DNA from: Amphiura filiformis
Taxonomy: Eukaryota; Echinodermata; Ophiuroidea; Amphilepidida; Amphiuridae
Assembly: GCF_039555335.1 (NCBI RefSeq)
Contig: NW_027305498.1
Location: 682,001-746,000 of the forward strand
Direction: 5' to 3'
Length of the DNA: 64,000 nucleotides
How positions within the stretch are numbered: position 1 is the first letter of the stretch; each line of letters starts with the position of its first letter. The notes beneath the pieces are model-generated. The model did no database searches and was not told the DNA's origin. It saw only the letters and a list, made by a program, of their open reading frames with translations. Shown in pieces: positions 35,160 through 46,289 of this stretch. Position numbers and translations under genes: made by a program.

Positions 35160-36087
35160 GTAAGTTTTAGTGTAAGTAGTGAGGGTGACAGATATTTGTT
35201 TCGAGCGCAAGTTCGTAACAAGACTAAATTTACACCATAAATAAATCCGAAATTAGGTGTAGGGATGAGGTTGTCATGTAGATAGGTAACATTATCGCAC
35301 GGTTATTGGTCGTGTCGTTTGTGATTGACCAATAAAGTGACATGATTTGCTCATGAATATTTATGGGGTAATCCTTATTAATTTTATTAAATTTGGTTTA
35401 AGGGTTGTGCTGTGCGGATATATTTGAGGCTTTTACTAAGAGGTTCACTGTATAAATATGTATATACATGTACAGTTGGATGAAATATTACAAAGCACAC
35501 TATAGTAAAATACCGTGTGAGGCTTTGTTTCCCAAATGAGAACAATAGTCTGCATATTGTTATGCAGCATTGTTATGGTAAATAATAGTACAATTCATTG
35601 TTGCTAATGTCAAACTTGTCAAAGTGATTGTGACTGTATCACACAAGTAAATGAGAGCATGATATAGTGTCCGCTTCATTTACTTACGTCATCAGCCCGC
35701 TGCCTTGAAAATAAATTTCGCTTCAAACGGGGGAAGAACACAATTACTCTTTTTTTTTCAGGAGAAATACGCATAAAAAAGTAACATATTTTATCATACC
35801 AAATAAAGCCTTGAGTGTCGAAGGGGTAAAGCTGGTTAACATTTTCAAAATGTTTGAATTCCTTTTGAACCACTAAATGTATATATGGGCTTGAACCTAT
35901 AAACTATTCGCACTTAAATGAGCTATTATGTCTATAAATGTTGCTTGTTTATTTACTGTTTTATATGTGTTTTTACCATTCACGTTGTGTTTTTAAACAC
36001 ATTTGTTGATGTACTGCAAATCAAATCAGATTTGTCGCATCTGTACAATACATTTCATTATCACAACTATTTTTGATCTCATTGTAG

Positions 36088-36254
36088 GTGTTTGTTCTCA
36101 TGAATGGCAAGGAAAGTGTTACAATTATGTTGCAATCTCTAAAGCATGGTCTGATGCTGAAATATATTGCAACAGTCAGTATGGAGCTCATCTTGTGAGC
36201 ATTCATTCCTCAGAGGAAAACAACTTTGTCAGCGGGCTTAGTGGATCTGTTGAT
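36088..36254 (+). CDS. Lectin gene 1: first CTLD exon
   Basis: 167 bp after the acceptor CATTGTAG, ending at GAT|GTAAGT. Reads GVCSHEWQGKCYNYVAIS, KAWSDAEIYCNSQYGAHLVS and IHSSEENNFVSGLSGSVD. This is the N-terminal half of a long-form C-type lectin domain with the first three cysteines. Phase 1 in, phase 0 out. Intact. Confidence 0.9.
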
Positions 36255-37233
36255 GTAAGTCACAGTCTGCATTTTAAGGGATTAAAACGGATCACATAGC
36301 AATAATTAGGAAAATATTAAGCGATAGAATGTTTGTCCATCACAAATAGCGATAAACAATAATTATCTTTAAATTGTATTTCTGTAGACTTTTTCGCAAG
36401 TAATCATGTTTGTAAGAATGCTAACTTCAGCCATGGTGAAGATATAGATAAATAACTATTCCTTCGTGTATCATACAGGGTGGGACAATAATGATATGTA
36501 ACCAACCAACTTAACAAAAAATTCCGATGAAATAATTATTGAAAAATATTAGAATTGCATGATAACCCAGATGGTAAATGTACCCTTTTCGGTTACCGCA
36601 AAATAATTTAAACAAGTTATTTCTGATATAAATATGATATAGGTAAAGGCTTCAATCCCTTCTCTACATTAGTCCCATTTATTTTCAGCAAGCCAGTCCA
36701 TGAATACTTTAAATATAATCCGAATCAATTATATTTAAGATGTTCTCGAAAATGTTTTGCTGCGACCCTTTTGTAGGGTCCCGTATTTTAGAGAACCATA
36801 CCCAAAATACACAAAGAAGATCTGAGCGGTGTCTTAGGCCATTTCAAAGGCGCTGAGTTCGAATCAGCTATAGATGATATTGATAATGGGGAGAGTGAGC
36901 AGTGGTCAAGTTCAAATTAAAAAACAAAACAATCATAAACAATTTTGCGATGTTATATTACATTTTTTTTCTAAATCCTTATGAGCAGAGGAATACTTCG
37001 GATCTGTTTTCAACAAGAAACTATTTTATCCCTGTACCTGGTAGTGTGACTTTAAAATGACACTTTGACCACTTTCCCTCAAATTGAAAATGTTACCTAT
37101 AGCTGATTCCATTCGCACTCCGCACACTTGACACTCTTGAATACGGTTTAACCTGTTTTAGAGCCTTTTTGGGTTGCTGAATCCCCTAATGTGTGATGGT
37201 AACTGTATTTAATTTTGCACTTTATTTTTGAAG

Positions 37234-37430
37234 ACGTGGATAGGATTGAGTGACCAGGCCACTGAAGGTACATACAATTGGAGTGATGACACCTAAGTAA
37301 ACTACGTACACTGGCTGTCTGGCCAGCCAGACAATGCTGGTGGTATTGAAGATTGCGTCCATTTTGGAATTCAGTCAGCTGGAATGACAACCCCTGTACT
37401 GCAGAAATGATATTTGTTTGTAAAAACTAG
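37234..37430 (+). pseudogene. Lectin gene 1: second CTLD exon (QPD), damaged
   Basis: Starts TWIGLSDQATEGTYNWSDD after TTTTTGAAG, then meets an in-frame TAA where copy 0 has CAA (about 37292). Beyond it the same frame continues VNYVHWLSGQPDNAGGIEDC, then slips by one missing base before TGGAATGAC. The last part, WNDNPCTAEMIFVCKN, is in another frame. QPD is the galactose-type triplet. A substitution stop plus a one-base loss is stronger evidence of real decay than an indel alone. Together with the exon 2 frameshift, gene 1 is probably a pseudogene in this assembly. Confidence 0.8.
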
Positions 37431-37752
37431 TGCCTTTGCAATTCAAAACATACTTAAATTTTGCCACACAATGAAATTACCGAACATTTTTTTTTTTTCG
37501 GATAGACTTATCGCGGATGTTTCACGAAATTTCGTAGTTAAGTATTTTTTTTGTGTGTGTGTTTTGTTTTTTAATTTGGAATACGCTTCTCTTGACGTAA
37601 AAATCAAAGCATTAACGGATGACATAATTTTCAAAAATTTGGCATGATATTGGAGGGCTTTTTTTGTCATTTTTACTATGAGTTTTTTTGCCTAGAAATA
37701 TTTATCATATGCACTGCATTCGCTAGGTAGTGGGGCTATTATTTGTAAGGGC

Positions 37753-38421
37753 TTAAGGGCTGGGGTATGAACGTTTGGACAGTATTTATTTTGGGACATT
37801 AGAGCACATCAGACATATCGAATTGCATTCTGAATACGAAGAATGTCATTCTGATATCAAATAATTTTGATTTTTTGAAATTCGCAATTTAATACACATT
37901 TTATGGCAAATCATTAAAAATGGATATTTTTGATATTTAACAGTACTTGAAGTAAACTTTATAAATCTGATGATTTATACTTAAAGTGTATGTAGGTGGG
38001 ATGAAAATCCGACGATCAATTGAAAATTTTGACCTTTCGTATTGAAGATATGGATTTTTTCCCCAAAACACACAAAAAAAAATTAGGTCATTTTGGGAAA
38101 AAATCCATATCTTCAATATGAAAGGTCAAAATTTTCAATTGACCGTCGGCTTTTCCTTCCTGCTACATACACTTTAAGAATATATCATTAGATTTATATA
38201 ATTTACTTCGAGGACTGTTATATATCAAAAATTTGAAAAATATCAAATTTTTATAATTTGTCATAAAATTTGTATTATATTGTAATTTTCAAAAATGAAA
38301 ATTATTTGATATCAGAAAGACATGCTTCGTATTCAGAATGCAATTCGATAGGTCTGAGGTGCTCTCATGTCCCACAAAAATACTGTCGAAACACAATAAA
38401 CGCTCATTTTAGATCCCTTAA
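37753..38421. mobile_element. TTAA-flanked foldback element, copy 3
   Basis: TTAA at 37753-37756 and 38418-38421. Very close to the copy at 6267-6913. Lies between the last exon of lectin gene 1 and the last exon of the uricase-like gene, so it separates two convergent genes. Confidence 0.88.
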
Positions 38422-38726
38422 ATAATTAGAGAAGCACATAGCACTAGCTGTTTATATTTTATTTTCATTGTTGTGTAATGTCTTTAAAGTTATATTTAGT
38501 GGTATCTTAATTGGATTTTATATTAGTTATCAACTGTATCAATTCATTTGTAATTTGACTCAACGAGTGAACGAATCAATTAATCTAATGTTTTTAATGA
38601 ATTGATGTTCATTTTGGTTGAGAGACTGTACTCTAATGTCAAATAGACACTGATTATTAATACAGTTTATGAGGGCAATGCATAAATAACAAATCCAGTT
38701 GCGGTAATTGTGGCGATTAGTGGCTA

Positions 38727-38786
38727 TCAATTCCGTTGTAAAGCAGCACGAGCATATCCATGGGGCGAGTCTGATGGAGCAAATAC
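38727..38786 (-). CDS. Uricase-like exon 8 (C-terminus)
   Basis: Reads VFAPSDSPHGYARAALQRN and stop, after acceptor TTTATAG. Matches the conserved final strand of uricases (VFxPxDxPHG...I..T..R). The usual SKL/SRL-like peroxisomal tripeptide is absent. Phase 0. Confidence 0.82.
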   Translation of the reverse strand, partial: VFAPSDSPHGYARAALQRN

Positions 38787-41700
38787 CTATAAAGTGGATA
38801 CAAAAATAAACAAAAGTAAATCATATATATTATTGAAGTCTGACTTGTGGCCCTTGAACATGTTTAAATCAAATCTGCCAAAAGGTTATATAGGAAATAT
38901 TTTTTAAGAATGTTCATGGGCCAATGACACAAAGGAGGTTTTTCCTGCCCAACTACGATTAAAGGCAACATGATACTTCTTTTCAAGCTCACAATCTCTT
39001 GATCGGGAAACTGTAACCTTTAAAAGTGATTGGTAAGATATTATATATGTAGTTGTTCAACAAACCTCAAAGTTGTTTTCCATCCCAATTTTCGCAAGGT
39101 TAGTCAGGAAATACGGGTAAAGGGGAATTTCAATGGATGCTTCCTGAATCTGTAATTGATAGCAAATGGAATAAACATGTTATTTATGTTCAGCATCGTT
39201 TTCTATTTTTTCTTTATCAAATTAATTTATGACTTGGTAGAGAAAGGGAATTTAATGACATGAAAATAGGGACGACGTAGAAGAAGAAAATTAATCCAAT
39301 GATTTAATTATTTGGTCTTACCTCCGGTATGTTATTTAATATTTCCTCTACGATTTTATAACCAGCTTGATGTATTGAGTTAACGACTTCGCCAGTTTCC
39401 GGTGGTCCACTAAACACCGTTAGAGTTATATTTTCACTGACTCCCTGTACAACAGCAATAAGAAACTTAACAACATCTATGTCTACTCGTTGCCCTTTGG
39501 TTGCCTACATAATAATGGGCCGGCGTAGTTTTTTCTTATTGTGTAAACAAATTGAGCTACCAAATGTACTCGACTTAGTACCAATAGACACAGTAAACGT
39601 TCAGAGATACGTAGTTTTGTCCAGGTAGCCATTCAGGGGATTATCTTAGAGGTATTTTGACTAGGAATACACAGACATCCAAAATCAAAGCAACATTGTC
39701 CAGACTTGTCCAAATATCTTGTATAAAAGTCAACTAAAGTCTGCACAAAAAGTAACTCAGCTGTTATAAATACGCCTGTAGATTCAGAACTAATAATTGT
39801 TTTCACACTATTTCAGCATAGAGAGAAGCATGATTTATTTACGCGCATTTTGATACCCCATTCGTCAAATGTCGTTCAATATTAACAACACAGTAGTGCT
39901 TTTACAGAAAAATACCCGAATTTAAAAGTTGCAGTTTACAGCGATCAATGGTTATAATGCCAGCACTGTAAACACGTAAAGCCCGCCATTATCTTCGCGC
40001 TTACTTCAAATCAATACAAATAACTGCAACTTTTAAATTGGGGTATTTTTCTTTCAAAACACTGCTGTATTGTCAATATTGAACGAAATGACAAATGGGA
40101 TATCAAAATGCGCGTAAAAAATCACCCTTCTTTTATGTTGAAATATTGTGAAAACAATTATTAGTTCTGAATCTATAGGCGTATTTATAACAGCTGAGTT
40201 ACTTTTTGTGCAGACTTTATATTGTATATTGTAATATAATAACTTCAATCTTCAATCAACCCCCGTGTATGCGATATGTATATGAATAGACACTCAAGTA
40301 GGCTTCAAATGTCTATCATGATGCAGTCATGTCTACAGTAGAATTCATCTCGACCTTTGCAGGACTTAAACCCCATTAAAAGCTATTAAACCAAGATAAC
40401 ACTCATTGAAACAGCTCAACTGATTAAATCGGATCTTCTCTGGTTGTGCACATGTGTCTGTTTTACACGTGCGATATCGCAATAAAGCTGGTATTATAGC
40501 TTCAGTTGGGTAACCGATTATAAAGGAAACGGAAGGAAACAATGGTATGTGCACCTTTGTTCACGAAATGAGACAATGGCCTGCTTTTTGTTCACGAAAT
40601 GAGACAATGGCCTGCTTTTTGTTAACCAGCATTCTTGAAAATGGGCAACATAATGATTGTTGACTTAACACAGTTTGGAAATAATTTCTTCATATTTTTG
40701 GTGTTATTTGTCGTTTACATATCCTTCCTAAAACACAAAAGTGCGACCCTCTCCAAACACCTAAATTAGCTAAAAATTTAGGACATGTTACAAAACTGTA
40801 TTTTCTAGAATTTCATAGAATAGTGTAAATGTAGCTTGTACCGTTTTTTTGTGGCATCCTTCAGAACGGAGCGGTCCGTTACCAATATAGCTCAATATTT
40901 TCGGTCAAATCTCCATTCAATTAACACTGGGAGTTGGCTAGCTATGAGCTAGCTATGCTTTGCCCTCACTCATATTCTACGAAAGTGCGACCCCTTCTGA
41001 ACATCTAACCTAGCTGTAATTTTAGGTCATGTTAGAGAAATATATTTGCTAGAAGTTTGGAGAATAGTTTAAATATTGGCTGGTTATTTTTCCTTTGTAT
41101 ACTTTGATCAAGATATCTTCAAACCTGATATTCTGCGGTTTATTAGGCAGGATAATAGCAAACCACATGACCAAAACCAAGATTAAACTCAATATTTGAA
41201 ATGACCGCTTGTTTGCTCGGTGCTTTGTTCTTATCCTTGTTGATTTATCGCGAATTGTCGAACTATATGTATGCTGCGCACACAAACTACTTCAATACAT
41301 AAAACAAAGGCAACTTTAATTAACACTAAATTTAAATTACCAAATAAAGTAGTCGACAGACGGAGAATTTTGTTCTGCGTATTTGGTTCCTCATTCAAGA
41401 CGAGGCGATTTTATTTCCCCATTTTATATAACAATCTGAATGAAATGGCGAGCATGAATAGACTTTTTCCCTCATAACACACAGCTATGCACACCGTAGC
41501 TAATTAGCGTTAATCTTTCACGCTCTAAGGGAATTGGTCTATTTTGAAACCCTACCTAATGTCGTTCAAATTGATGTAAATTGGGGGGTAAATCATTCGT
41601 GCCGAATGAGGTATCAAAATACGCCAAACAAAGTTATTAAGAAAAGGCCAGGATATACACTGTCCTTACCAAGTTTTATCAAAATCAGTGTTCTCGCTGT

Positions 41701-44700
41701 AAAGCCATTTCAGCCAAACTTCAGTTGACAGCAGCCATTTATCGGATTCTGGGAGTGAGGTGTAGTCGTCCATAAAAAATCCCAAGAATTGAAACTGTGT
41801 CGTCTTTATAATTCGCATGTCTTTCAGACCTGCATAAATCTTTGGGGTTTCTATAACGTAAAAAAATGGTTATAAAGATTCATTTTTTTCTCGACTCGTC
41901 GAAATGTCGAAATATCTTCATGAACGATTTAACTCAAAACTTTGTGTCTGTAGAAAGTCGTCGTAGCCTACTCTTATAATATTAAGATCACTGACCATCC
42001 ATAACTCAGCCATTCCAGCCATCGAGACACCCCTTGCCCTTGATTCACTGTTCACAGCGACTTAATGCCAGCTATTTTTTGCATGTTGCGCATGTGTTGC
42101 GCCTAAGATTAACACTATCTGTCGTTTATACGTGCCTATTTTTGTACTAGAAGTACCTTGTGAGAATAAGGCTGTCAAGCAGGTCATCCTCCTTATATGA
42201 GACAATTCATCAAAAAAGCATACCCTCATAAAATAAAATACCAATGATTTTCACAGATGTAAACTTGTAGCATAGTTGTGGCACTCAATACAATTACTAT
42301 TCCTTACCATCTCTGTCGTGTTCAACTTCTGCGAACCTAATAGCTTCTGGGCTGCTAAGAAATGCATGGTTATGTTCAGAACCAAGATTGTCCATTCTTC
42401 GCCATGGTACTTCTTCTATGTACACCACACAATTGATGACTTGTTCATATTCATCTAGATGGTTTTGGCAGATATCCAGGGCAAACTGTTCAGCTGTTTC
42501 TATCTGCAGACACAACAAATAATGGATGACAAAAAAAAAAGAGGTGGCTTAACAATTTTGTTTAGAAATACAAATAATATCTATTTATGTCTGTCAATCT
42601 GCTCCAGTCCTGTGTCCCAAGACACAGGATTGGAACTAGATCCTGCGTGGGACAACCTGATCAAAACCAGCGGCACTGAGGGCAGGATTCCGCAGGAAAC
42701 TTCGGTGACTTCGGTGACGGCATCAAGTGTGATGTCACCTGATCAAGTTGGACTCTATGGGCGAGTTTCCCGACAGGAGTCTTAGTAAGCCTTAGTCTTA
42801 AGGTGGCCTTGAGGCTACTAAGCCTAGCCTGCGCTCTCTAAGCCCGAGTCTTAACTCTAGCCGGATTTCTTCAAGACAAATTCAACCTAGTCTTAGTGGC
42901 CTTGCAGGCTTAACGCTTGACAACCTCGTCCCTTTCTACCGGCGACTTATTTGTCAACACCCTCGTCGCACCGGGCGACACGGGTGGGGGGAGGTGGAGG
43001 TCTGAGTAGTTATGGAATCTGCTTGGAATCTCTAATTCTATGAGAAACGGAAAATTTAATCACATATATCACAATAATGTCACTCTGCAAGTTTATTGTT
43101 ATGTGCAACAAACAGGGACTTTCTTTGTATAAAGATTGATACGGCGATGTTCAGCTGAGAAGATAACAATGGTATGCTCTCCGATATAGTGTTAAACTGT
43201 TGCGATTGGGAGTTCACATTATCTTGCTAATGGTAGTGAGCTTTGTCAAAATTTCATAGCGAATGTGTAGGAAAATTCAAATATCGCATATTCTTTGTTC
43301 TTAAGGTATGTTGTAAAGAGGTCTGAAACAACAACACTTTTGAAAACATGTATATAACGCATTCACAACAATAAATCAAGCTGGTTTTCAAAGTATATGA
43401 TTTGTAGAATGAACTTTTGCAAAACATGAAAGTGTTATTTTTCAATAATATATTGATTTAGATAATGAAAATCGATTTTAATTTTTGCTGCTTCGACCGA
43501 CAATACCTAGTCTACCCTTAAAGAAGTGTTATTTTTTTTAATTCTTCTCATATCAGGTTAAACATTTTTATGGCCCCCTTTCCCCAACACAGAATCAAGA
43601 AAGATAAATCATTGTTGGAACTAGGGCGCGGAGTGTGCACAAACTTTGATTGTAAGAGTAAAGAAAGGGTGCGAAGGCTTGAAAATTTGATCGTAAGTGT
43701 TAAGAACAAAAAGATAATTGGGCATTATATATTAGTGATTTTATAACCGCTCTATTTTTAGTGTAAAAAATTACGACCCTCTTAATTTTGTATAAAAACA
43801 GATCCCTCAATATATTCCTGCCCACCCCATGAGCTTATGACTACAGAAGCCTTAATAAGAAATGTCTAGAATGTCAATACATAAAGCATACAATGAGCAA
43901 CCAATAAACCTTAACATCATACGATGTTCAATCACCTAAAAGGGAGAGGGCAACGAAATAGAACAGCCCAACGGTTGAAGCAAAAATATGGTTTTATAAA
44001 ATAGAAACAAGATGCAAAAATAATTAAAAAAATATATTTCATATTTCATAGCTAATTCATCAAAGGCTCGTTAAACTCAATTATTAAAGGCAACTTCAGT
44101 GAAAAACGTTTCATTACAATTTAATTTGATTTGCTTGAGCACACATATCAATAGCTATGGTTAAAGAAGTGTCATTTATTAATATTCTCATATCAAAAGT
44201 TTAGCCTTGTTGCCCAAAAAAAATGTAAATTGGATATTGGAATGATATTTCACACATAACTACATTATACTTCATTGCAAAACTAAAAACAATTTTGAAA
44301 AACCAAACTTTTTCTTTAAAAATTAAATTGTGATTTTTTTGTGTGTGTGTAATTTTCAGATATTGCAATGATAAATTACATTTACTAGTAATATTTGCAA
44401 TTATCATGATTATGCCTAAATGGCTGACAAATCTGGTGTCACACGCTTGACTGGTGTAACTAACAATTATTGCCATGTACATGTGGCACTAACAAACGAA
44501 TGGTTTAGCTTTATCGTTAAAACCAAAATATAGCTATATATAATTAATATATTATATTTCAAGGTGAGGTCAAATTTTGTACCGAATTTTGTTTGTGCAT
44601 GCTCAAAATGGAAACTATCCACATGATTTATTTCTCAGTGCTATAAATTGTATTTCCAATTATAAGTAATTTGCAATGACATATTTCTGTGCCGAAATGT

Positions 44701-46289
44701 GCTTCCCCACAAATAATTATACCCATCACAAAATGTTGCATGTCATAACGTTATTGCCTTAAATTGACTTTGGACTTCCTTGCAATACATATAAGTATTC
44801 TGTTTTAATATTATAAAAAATATAAAAGTTACCCCCTGTTTTCCTTCGCCAAAGCGTTGATTCTGTTTTGGATAGTATCAGTAGGAAATACCATGGAATT
44901 GTTGCCATACTTGTATTCATCGTGGGTTGCCAGCTTGATTTTGACGTCTACTACGAACTCCTTAATGTAGTACACATCCCCTTCCTGTCTCATGCGCATG
45001 AGTCGTATCCCTTTCCTGCCATAATCAGTGAGCTTCTCTTTAAACCTATATCCTGCAAAGTGGATTTTATACATAGATAAATTAATTTAATGCTTCTCAA
45101 AATATTCCTTGCGTTGCCAATTTACAATTAATCAATCTTGGTCCTGAACATGACTAGTCAACTTCATCAGACATGATTGTCTTTCAATCAATTCGTGTCC
45201 TTATCGACTCACTTCGATAAAAGGGGAACAAATATATCACCAATATTTTGATGTATGCGCACTCAGGATTTATGTGTTTACCTTTCCTCATGCCAATTTT
45301 GGTAAAAATAAAATGCCGCAAATTCTCGCGATAATTGTTGTTAATTGTTTTCTAGTAATGACCCAGTCTGAAACACATGGTGATTATGCATTATAAATAT
45401 GAAGACTGTCAAGAACAAAGGCTAAAAATTTACCCACAATGCACTGTTTAGCTAAACTAGATTCAATTTGCAAGTACCTTCACATTCTGTATCTTCTGCG
45501 CTCATTGGATTGTTATTGTTATTAGAGTTTCCCTGGCCTGTGAAAGAACAGTAATAATTGTGAAAACATGTTGGAATGTCAATTAAAAAAGCAATTGTAT
45601 AAGATTGTCTCTCAATCCGGCCCATCCTGACTTTGAAAATGATATCAGGTAACTTCGACTTTTAAATGTTCTTTTGACAGCCATATACCCCTCACTTTTA
45701 AATTATTGGAGTACTCACCATACTTTTTCTCATACTCAACTAGACTATGCCATAGTCGATTTTTGAAAAGAAAAGGTTATTAATCATCATGAACGCGCTC
45801 AGTCAGTTGAACTTGAAATTATTATCATGTTTATTACATCAAAATACTAGTAAAAAGATCAGATGTGAAAATCTATCAATTGTACACACATTAATTATTA
45901 ATACAAAACAGTATGCGCAATGGGCAAGTGGACTACGGAGTAGTCTAATACTCAACTAGAACTTTGCTTTCTACTAGTCCTGTATACTTCAAAACAAAAA
46001 GTAATCATATATAGTAATAAAATACAACATTATTATGTTATTGTAATAATTTGCACCTAATAAAATACCAAACAAATTATTTCAAAGGTAGCCTGAATAA
46101 TGCTAACATGATAACACACTATGGACTCATGTCATTCACTGCACTTTAACATGACAATTACAATCGAACGGTATAATTAATGCACAAGCTGAATACCTTA
46201 CCTTTTCTGGGTTTTGCATTGGCTAGACTTACGCTGGCAATGAGCGCGGTTAAAATCAACACCAAAGTTGATTTAAAGACATTCGTCAT
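38727..46289 (-). CDS. Secreted uricase-like protein (probable pseudoenzyme), 8 exons
   Basis: Eight minus-strand exons (46289-46202, 45537-45478, 45052-44833, 42503-42308, 41850-41670, 39444-39322, 39149-39066, 38786-38727) cover a complete urate oxidase fold of about 337 residues. Exon 1 is a signal peptide and exon 2 an Asn-rich linker, neither of which normal peroxisomal uricases have. The C-terminus QRN is not a PTS1 signal. By ungapped hand alignment to human and Aspergillus uricase, Thr57 and Phe159 are kept (PTDTIQN, QFQFLGF) but Lys10 is Arg, Arg176 Trp, Gln228 His, Asn254 Leu and His256 Pro. Catalysis of urate oxidation is therefore unlikely; ligand binding or a scaffold role is possible. 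All junction phases agree except 3/4 and 5/6, each one base short beside a G run. Confidence 0.82.
39066..39149 (-). CDS. Uricase-like exon 7
   Basis: 84 bp, phase 0 both ends: IQEASIEIPLYPYFLTNLAK then IGMENNFE. Aligns with the family segment holding SLPNxHYF. Here that reads IPLYPYF, so the catalytic Asn and His are both lost while the YF pair and the IGM ending remain. Acceptor AATTACAG; donor GAG|GTTTGT is a little weak. Confidence 0.82.
39322..39444 (-). CDS. Uricase-like exon 6
   Basis: 123 bp: GVSENITLTVFSGPPETGEV, VNSIHQAGYKIVEEIL, NNIPE, donor GAG|GTAAGA. Aligns without gaps to the FAGPYDKGEYSPSVQKTLY region of human uricase; the urate-binding Gln falls on His. The exon must be read in phase 0, but exon 5 ends in phase 2, so one base (a G next to CAGGGAG) appears to be missing. 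Confidence 0.8.
39737..40217. mobile_element. Foldback MITE with about 195-bp arms
   Basis: The arms 39737-39934 and 40020-40217 are inverted copies (AAGTCTGCACAAAAAGTAAC; GGTATTTTTCT...). TA lies on each side (39735-39736, 40218-40219). Sits in intron 5 of the uricase-like gene. Confidence 0.8.
40318..41092 (+). repeat. Composite repeat, left inverted partner
   Basis: CATGATGCAGTCATG... through TTAGCTAAAAATTTAGGACA matches, inverted, 47878-49135. It contains a copy of the AAACCGTGTTAAG MITE family and an internal tandem duplication (GTGCGACC at about 40741 and 40986). Two insertions of the same repeat in opposite orientation, one in an intron of the uricase-like gene and one upstream of it, explain the pair. 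Confidence 0.65.
41670..41850 (-). CDS. Uricase-like exon 5
   Basis: 181 bp, no start codon of its own: TPKIYAGLKDMRIIKTTQFQ, FLGFFMDDYTSLPESDKW, LLSTEVWLKWLYSENTDFDK, then TG|GTAAGG. Matches the family block SGIKDLKVLKTTQSGFEGF. The stacking Phe is kept, and the position of the urate-binding Arg (DRxFAT) is Trp. Acceptor GTTATAG, phase 1 in and phase 2 out. Confidence 0.85.
42308..42503 (-). CDS. Uricase-like exon 4
   Basis: 196 bp: IETAEQFALDICQNHLDEYE, VVYIEEVPWRRM, GSEHNHAFLSSPEAIRFAEV, ending GAT G|GTAAGG (phase 1). Closely follows human uricase IEAFGVNICEHF...VYVEEIPWKRL...HVHAFIHT. Acceptor is a T-rich tract then CTGCAG. It begins in phase 0, which does not fit the phase 2 end of exon 3. 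Confidence 0.88.
43940..44140 (+). repeat. Repeat shared with the 5' flank of lectin gene 2 (copy 1)
   Basis: Contains CAACGGTTGAAGCAAAA, TTCATCAAAGGCTCGTTA and AATTTAATTTGATTTGCTTG. Related copies are at 50770-51060 and 51535-51760. Non-coding; within intron 3 of the uricase-like gene. Confidence 0.6.
44833..45052 (-). CDS. Uricase-like exon 3 (TDT motif)
   Basis: 220 bp: GYRFKEKLTDYGRKGIRLMR, EGDVYYIKEFVVDVKIKLAT, GNNSMVFPTDTIQNRINALA, KENRG. PTDTIQN carries the catalytic Thr of the family; the upstream YGK lysine is Arg. Acceptor ACTTTGCAG, phase 1 in. The donor G|GTAACT follows a run of five G and gives phase 2. A sixth G would give phase 0 and match exon 4. Confidence 0.88.
45478..45537 (-). 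CDS. Uricase-like exon 2 (Asn-rich linker)
   Basis: 60 bp, phase 1 both ends: GQGNSNNNNNPMSAEDTECE. Acceptor CTTTCACAG, donor G|GTACTT. It joins the signal peptide to the uricase fold and carries a Cys. Called because it is the only in-phase open segment with good splice sites between exons 1 and 3. Confidence 0.65.
46202..46289 (-). CDS. Uricase-like exon 1 (signal peptide)
   Basis: MTNVFKSTLVLILTALIASV, then SLANAKPRK, G|GTAAGG. A Lys followed by a Leu/Ile/Val core and an A-N-A type cleavage site is a classic signal peptide. An acceptor-like TTTTCAG lies 9 bp before the ATG, so a 5' untranslated exon upstream is likely. Confidence 0.75.

Noticed and set aside
41049-41285. Minus-strand 78-codon ORF near the uricase-like exons
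   Set aside because: Tested as a uricase exon; it does not match the family and the real exons account for the whole fold without it.
42459-42785. Plus-strand 108-codon ORF
   Set aside because: Its first part is the complement of uricase-like exon 4 and its splice acceptor; the rest is short repeats.
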